Shown in pieces: positions 5,339 through 8,201 of a stretch of DNA of 8,201 nucleotides; the stretch's first letter is position 1; each line of letters opens with the position of its first letter. Both the position numbers and the translations under genes were made by a program. Origin of the DNA: Bifidobacterium breve (lineage in GTDB: Bacteria > Actinomycetota > Acidimicrobiia > IMCC26256). Below the pieces are notes generated by a model. That model ran no database searches. It had not been told where the DNA came from and saw only the letters and a list, made by a program, of their open reading frames with translations. The stretch spans positions 1 through 8,201 of the forward strand of contig CAMDSG010000073.1 of the NCBI GenBank assembly GCA_945907055.1. Direction: 5' to 3'.

Positions 5339-6705
5339 CACAGGCCTTTCACGCGCCGCTTGTAGCGGATGCGCGCAGGCTGTTCAAGCTGAATAACCAT
5401 CTTGGACATATCTGCTCGGTATGAATCCGAGGGCTGTGCGAGCTCGAGACTCCAGTCGCGAAACAGCACAGTAAAGATTGCCTTCAGCTGCATCATCGCA
5501 AATGCTGCACCGACACAGCGGTGGCGCCCTGCTCCGAATGGAATCCAGTTCCAAGGGTTCAACTCGTCCTCAGCTCGAGGGTCGATATAGCGCTCACACT
5601 CAAATTGATTGGGGTCCACGAAGGCCTCAGGGATTCGATTCGAGACCCATGGAGAAGCACCGACCATCTGGCCTGCCTTAACGGCTAATCCTTGAATCTC
5701 TAGATCAACTTTCGCAACGCGCAGCAACAAAATTAGTGGCGGGTGGAGCCGGAGAGTCTCTTTTAAGGCGGCCTCTAACCAAGGCATCTCGCGCAATACT
5801 CCGTAGGAGATCTCCTCGCCGCCGGCATTGAGGCGATCTGTCTCATCTAAAACTCTGCCGAGTTGCTCCGGTCTACGCAGAAGCTCAATGAGCATCCAAG
5901 ATGCTGTTGTGGAGGTTGTGTGATGCCCCGCAAACATCATCGAGATGAAGATTCCCGTTACCTGGTCCGCAGTAAAACGTAATGAGCCGTCCTCCTCTCG
6001 AATCGACATAAGCACATCCAAAAGGTCTCGATCGTCACCCTCAGCAGGAATAGCCACCTCACGATTAGTCATGATGCCTTGTACAAGTTCAACTAAGGCT
6101 GCGCGAGATGAGTCACGAATGGCGAACGACTCGATATCTGCATATGGATCAACAAATGCAAGTGCGTCAGTGCCGCGCTCTAGGTCGTGGTAGAGGTCTG
6201 CAAACCTGCGATCGAGTTCGTCACGAAACTTCTTCCCAATCAGGCAAGCCGATGAGGTGTAGATGGTTAGCTCGGCAAACCAATCAAGGAGATCGATCTC
6301 TCCTGTGTCGCTCCACTTAGCGGTCATCGCCTCAACCTCTGCTGCGATAGTGGCTGCGTGGCCCCGCATGAACTTGTCTCGCAGAGCCTGATTGTGAAGC
6401 ATGTCGCGACGTCGTTCAGGGGAGGCGTCGAATACAACACCTTCACCAAAGATTGGCTTCATAAAGGGGTATGCCTCAGCCTGATCGAGCACCTCCTCTG
6501 GAGCGCGAAAGAAGAACTCGTTTGCCTCGGCTCCACTAAGAAGGACAACTTCGCGTTCCGCAAGGTTGAATATACCTACGTCGCCGCACTCGTCGCGCAC
6601 GCGCTCAAGGAGCCCGATCGGATCGGTACGAAGCTCCTCAAGATGACCACTTTTACCGTCTGAGCCTGAGACAGTCGGTGGAGTCTTTATCGGCGCACTG
6701 GTCAT
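5338..6705 (-). CDS. cyp51: Cytochrome P450 of the CYP51 family (sterol 14-alpha-demethylase)
   Basis: A 455-residue soluble P450. CYP51 enzymes remove the 14-alpha-methyl group of sterol precursors in three successive oxygenations. The family's B'-C signature is present: Y79-PFMKP-IFGEGVVFDASPERR. So are the I-helix AGHHTT (259-264), ExxR (E316-R319) and the haem motif FGAGRHRCVG with C397. Long blocks match M. tuberculosis CYP51 (Rv0764c) as I remember it, including IYTSSACLIGKKFRD and FISMMFAGHHT, with a constant +3 offset from the B' helix to the haem cysteine. F81 corresponds to the position (Mtb F78) where Phe goes with preference for C4-monomethylated sterols such as obtusifoliol. The I-helix has Thr264 where the signature has Ser. 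The start overlaps the SDR stop as ATGA, with GAGGT six bases upstream. Family is near certain; the natural substrate is unknown. Confidence 0.95.
   Translation of the reverse strand: MTSAPIKTPPTVSGSDGKSGHLEELRTDPIGLLERVRDECGDVGIFNLAEREVVLLSGAEANEFFFRAPEEVLDQAEAYPFMKPIFGEGVVFDASPERRRDMLHNQALRDKFMRGHAATIAAEVEAMTAKWSDTGEIDLLDWFAELTIYTSSACLIGKKFRDELDRRFADLYHDLERGTDALAFVDPYADIESFAIRDSSRAALVELVQGIMTNREVAIPAEGDDRDLLDVLMSIREEDGSLRFTADQVTGIFISMMFAGHHTTSTTASWMLIELLRRPEQLGRVLDETDRLNAGGEEISYGVLREMPWLEAALKETLRLHPPLILLLRVAKVDLEIQGLAVKAGQMVGASPWVSNRIPEAFVDPNQFECERYIDPRAEDELNPWNWIPFGAGRHRCVGAAFAMMQLKAIFTVLFRDWSLELAQPSDSYRADMSKMVIQLEQPARIRYKRRVKGL
5345..5350 (-). promoter_or_regulatory. Ribosome binding site deciding the ferredoxin start
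   Basis: GAAAGG on the minus strand is six bases from ATG 5338 but only three from GTG 5341. The spacing favours the ATG, which also restarts translation directly at the CYP51 stop codon (TGATG). Confidence 0.55.
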
Positions 6706-7487
6706 TCGCCTACCTCATGAAGTGGCGCCTCTGGATGAATCTCGAGTGTTGTGATGTGGGTGCCACGCGCCATCTCCACTACCGCCATCACTGCCTCGGC
6801 GACACCCGCAGGGCGCATGTAATTGTCGTGGCGCGAGAGGCCCCATTTTCTCCAGAGATCGAGTGCTGCGTTGGTTGCGTCTGCGTCCCAGTCCATACCC
6901 ATTCCGGTGAGTGTTGGGCCAGGGCGAACAACCGTGGCGCGAATACCTGTCCCCTCCAACTCCATCTGTAGCGCTCTCGCATAACCCTCGAGGCCCCACT
7001 TCGACGCAACGTAGGCAACCATTGATGGCCGTGGATTCACAACTACATCCGAGGTAATAAAAACTACGTCGCCACGTTGTCGCGTAACCATGTCAGGGAG
7101 AAGAGTCTGAATGATGCGATGAGTACCAGCAACATTGACAGACATCACCTCCTCGAACTCCTCAGGTGAGGTTTCAAGTACCGAACCAACCTGATTGCGT
7201 GCGGCGTTCGCAACGATGATCTCGATCTCGCCCAATGCATCGCGTGCTGTGGAGCAGAACGCCTCGATTGTTGCAGGATCAGCAAGGTCTAAAAATACTG
7301 CATGAGCCTCACCACCATTTTCGCGAATGCGTGCAGCGGCTGCTTCAAGCTCGTCGACGCGACGCGCCCCTAGAACGACTGGGTGGCCCGCGAGCGCCAA
7401 GGCTTCAGCCGTAGCTAGGCCAATCCCCGAGGATGCACCGGTTATTACAGCACCGCGACGTTGTGGGTGGGGAGGGAACTTCGCCAT
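6702..7487 (-). CDS. Short-chain dehydrogenase/reductase (SDR) of the CYP51 cluster
   Basis: A 261-residue cytosolic oxidoreductase of the classical SDR family with a single Rossmann domain, interconverting an alcohol and a ketone or aldehyde. Visible motifs are TGASSGIG (16-23), NAA (94-96), N118 of the MSVNVAG helix, the catalytic Ser region ITS (S146) and YVASK (Y159, K163). The catalytic set is complete. Two arginines after beta strand 2 (R42, R43 in LGARRVDELE) suggest NADP(H) rather than NAD(H). Translation is coupled on both sides: the start is one base after the stop of the upstream P450 (TGAaATG) with AAGGTG seven bases before it, and the stop overlaps the CYP51 start as ATGA. The position matches M. 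tuberculosis Rv0765c as I recall it. A 3-hydroxy/3-keto sterol or an alcohol made by the upstream P450 is a reasonable but unproven substrate. Confidence 0.93.
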   Translation of the reverse strand: MAKFPPHPQRRGAVITGASSGIGLATAEALALAGHPVVLGARRVDELEAAAARIRENGGEAHAVFLDLADPATIEAFCSTARDALGEIEIIVANAARNQVGSVLETSPEEFEEVMSVNVAGTHRIIQTLLPDMVTRQRGDVVFITSDVVVNPRPSMVAYVASKWGLEGYARALQMELEGTGIRATVVRPGPTLTGMGMDWDADATNAALDLWRKWGLSRHDNYMRPAGVAEAVMAVVEMARGTHITTLEIHPEAPLHEVGE

Positions 7488-7488
7488 T

Positions 7489-8201
7489 TCAGCGCACCTT
7501 TACGGTTGTCGGAAGAGTCGCAAACCCACGCACGTTCGCAGAGTGGACACGCGCCATAAGTGCCTCATCAATCTCGTAGTCACTTACGTGCTTCACTAAC
7601 TCATCCAGAGCAATTCGCGCTTCATGACGAGCAAGCAATGCGCCTAAACAGAAGTGCCTTCCGTTTCCAAAACTCATTAGGTCTCCGTTGGGGCGATCAA
7701 GGTCGTAGACATCTGCGCGGTCGAATACATCCTCGTCCCTGTTGGCGGAGCCGATGAGAAGAAATACTCGCGCACCTGCGTCAATGTGAGTGTCTCGGAT
7801 GACAATAGGAATATGTGTTCTTCTCAGCACCATTTGAGTAGAGCCATCGAAGCGCAGTGTCTCTTCAACCCAGTCTGAGATGCGAGTTGGGTCGTTAAAC
7901 GGCTTGGCTCGTTCCTCGGGGTTACACCACGCCCAATACCAGGCATTGCCAAGGAGCTTCGTTGTTGTTTCGTTCCCGGCAACGACGAGGAGAAACAAAA
8001 AACTAATTATCTCCTCGTTGGTCAAGCGGTCTCCATTGAGCTCAGTCTCTATCAGTTGCGTAGTTAGGTCATCGCCTGGGTGCAGCCGTCGATCAATGAG
8101 AAATGCTTCGTAATAAACGAAGAGTTCAATCGCTGCCTCAAAGCCTTGGGGAGTGACGTCAAATACGCCCTCTTCGCGATGCACGAGTAGATCAGCGAGC
8201 C
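7489..8201 (-). CDS. Cytochrome P450, CYP123-like, C-terminal part (5' end outside the window)
   Basis: An open frame enters from the right edge and gives about 236 residues of the C-terminal part of a P450; with a family length near 400, roughly 165 residues are missing. A GTG at 8184 is in frame, but it is not a start, because the coding frame runs on past it (LADLLVHREEGV). Counting from the GTG codon, visible elements are the I-helix AGNETTTK (69-76), ExxR as E108-R111 and the haem motif FGNGRHFCLGA with C179. Blocks such as FLFLLVVAGNETTTKLL and RVHSANVRGFATLP resemble M. tuberculosis CYP123 (Rv0766c) as I recall it. CYP123 has no firmly known substrate. It is the first visible gene of the cluster; further upstream genes may exist. 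P450 identity is certain, and the CYP123 assignment is strong from sequence and position. Confidence 0.9.
   Translation of the reverse strand, partial: LADLLVHREEGVFDVTPQGFEAAIELFVYYEAFLIDRRLHPGDDLTTQLIETELNGDRLTNEEIISFLFLLVVAGNETTTKLLGNAWYWAWCNPEERAKPFNDPTRISDWVEETLRFDGSTQMVLRRTHIPIVIRDTHIDAGARVFLLIGSANRDEDVFDRADVYDLDRPNGDLMSFGNGRHFCLGALLARHEARIALDELVKHVSDYEIDEALMARVHSANVRGFATLPTTVKVR
7495..7500 (-). promoter_or_regulatory. Ribosome binding site of the SDR gene
   Basis: AAGGTG on the minus strand stands seven bases before ATG 7487 and lies within the final codons of the upstream P450, which supports translational coupling. Confidence 0.6.

Noticed and set aside
6678..6971. Plus-strand open frame across the SDR 3' end
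   Set aside because: It overlaps two well-supported genes, shows no family motif and its Cys/His-rich composition is what an antisense frame gives here.
8182..8184. GTG at 8184 as the start of the right-hand P450
   Set aside because: The frame stays open to the window edge and the codons before it continue the P450 sequence (ADLLVHREEGV). Starting there would remove nearly half of a normal P450.

Overview
The window comes from an actinobacterium of intermediate GC content. Three signs point there: a cytochrome P450 cluster whose protein sequences follow the mycobacterial CYP51 locus, a peptidoglycan-recognition amidase with the actinobacterial SRAAWGADE signature, and a secreted protein with the actinobacterial RILDTR/LADLAGYY surface domain. 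The base composition looks too low in GC for Mycobacterium. An aquatic actinobacterium, perhaps of the Acidimicrobiia, is plausible, but the lineage is an inference.

Layout: positions 96-1493 (minus) encode a secreted collagen-like Gly-X-Y repeat protein. A 148-base divergent spacer separates it from a membrane fatty-acid-desaturase-family protein at 1642-2613, the only plus-strand gene. The desaturase converges with a secreted or membrane-attached PGRP/amidase at 2630-4477 (minus). After 103 bases comes a tightly packed minus-strand cluster that runs off the right edge. In transcription order it is a CYP123-like P450 (5' end missing), an SDR oxidoreductase, a CYP51-like P450, a [3Fe-4S]-type ferredoxin and a SnoaL/NTF2-like protein.

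The P450 cluster is the main interest. Its five genes are joined by a 1-nt gap, a 4-nt ATGA overlap, a TGATG junction and a 2-nt gap, so they look translationally coupled. The gene order is, as I recall it, the same as M. tuberculosis Rv0766c-Rv0765c-Rv0764c-Rv0763c-Rv0762c. CYP51 is sterol 14-alpha-demethylase, and the ferredoxin is its probable electron donor. The SDR could act on a hydroxyl or carbonyl made by one of the P450s. The SnoaL-like protein has no known role but belongs to a fold that binds small hydrophobic or polycyclic molecules. No sterol biosynthesis gene and no ferredoxin reductase is visible, so the natural substrate and the reductase remain open.

The left half is cell-envelope biology: a collagen-like surface fibre with near-identical internal DNA repeats, a lipid desaturase and a cell-wall amidase with tandem C-terminal beta-type repeats. 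No RNA gene, insertion sequence or CRISPR array was seen.
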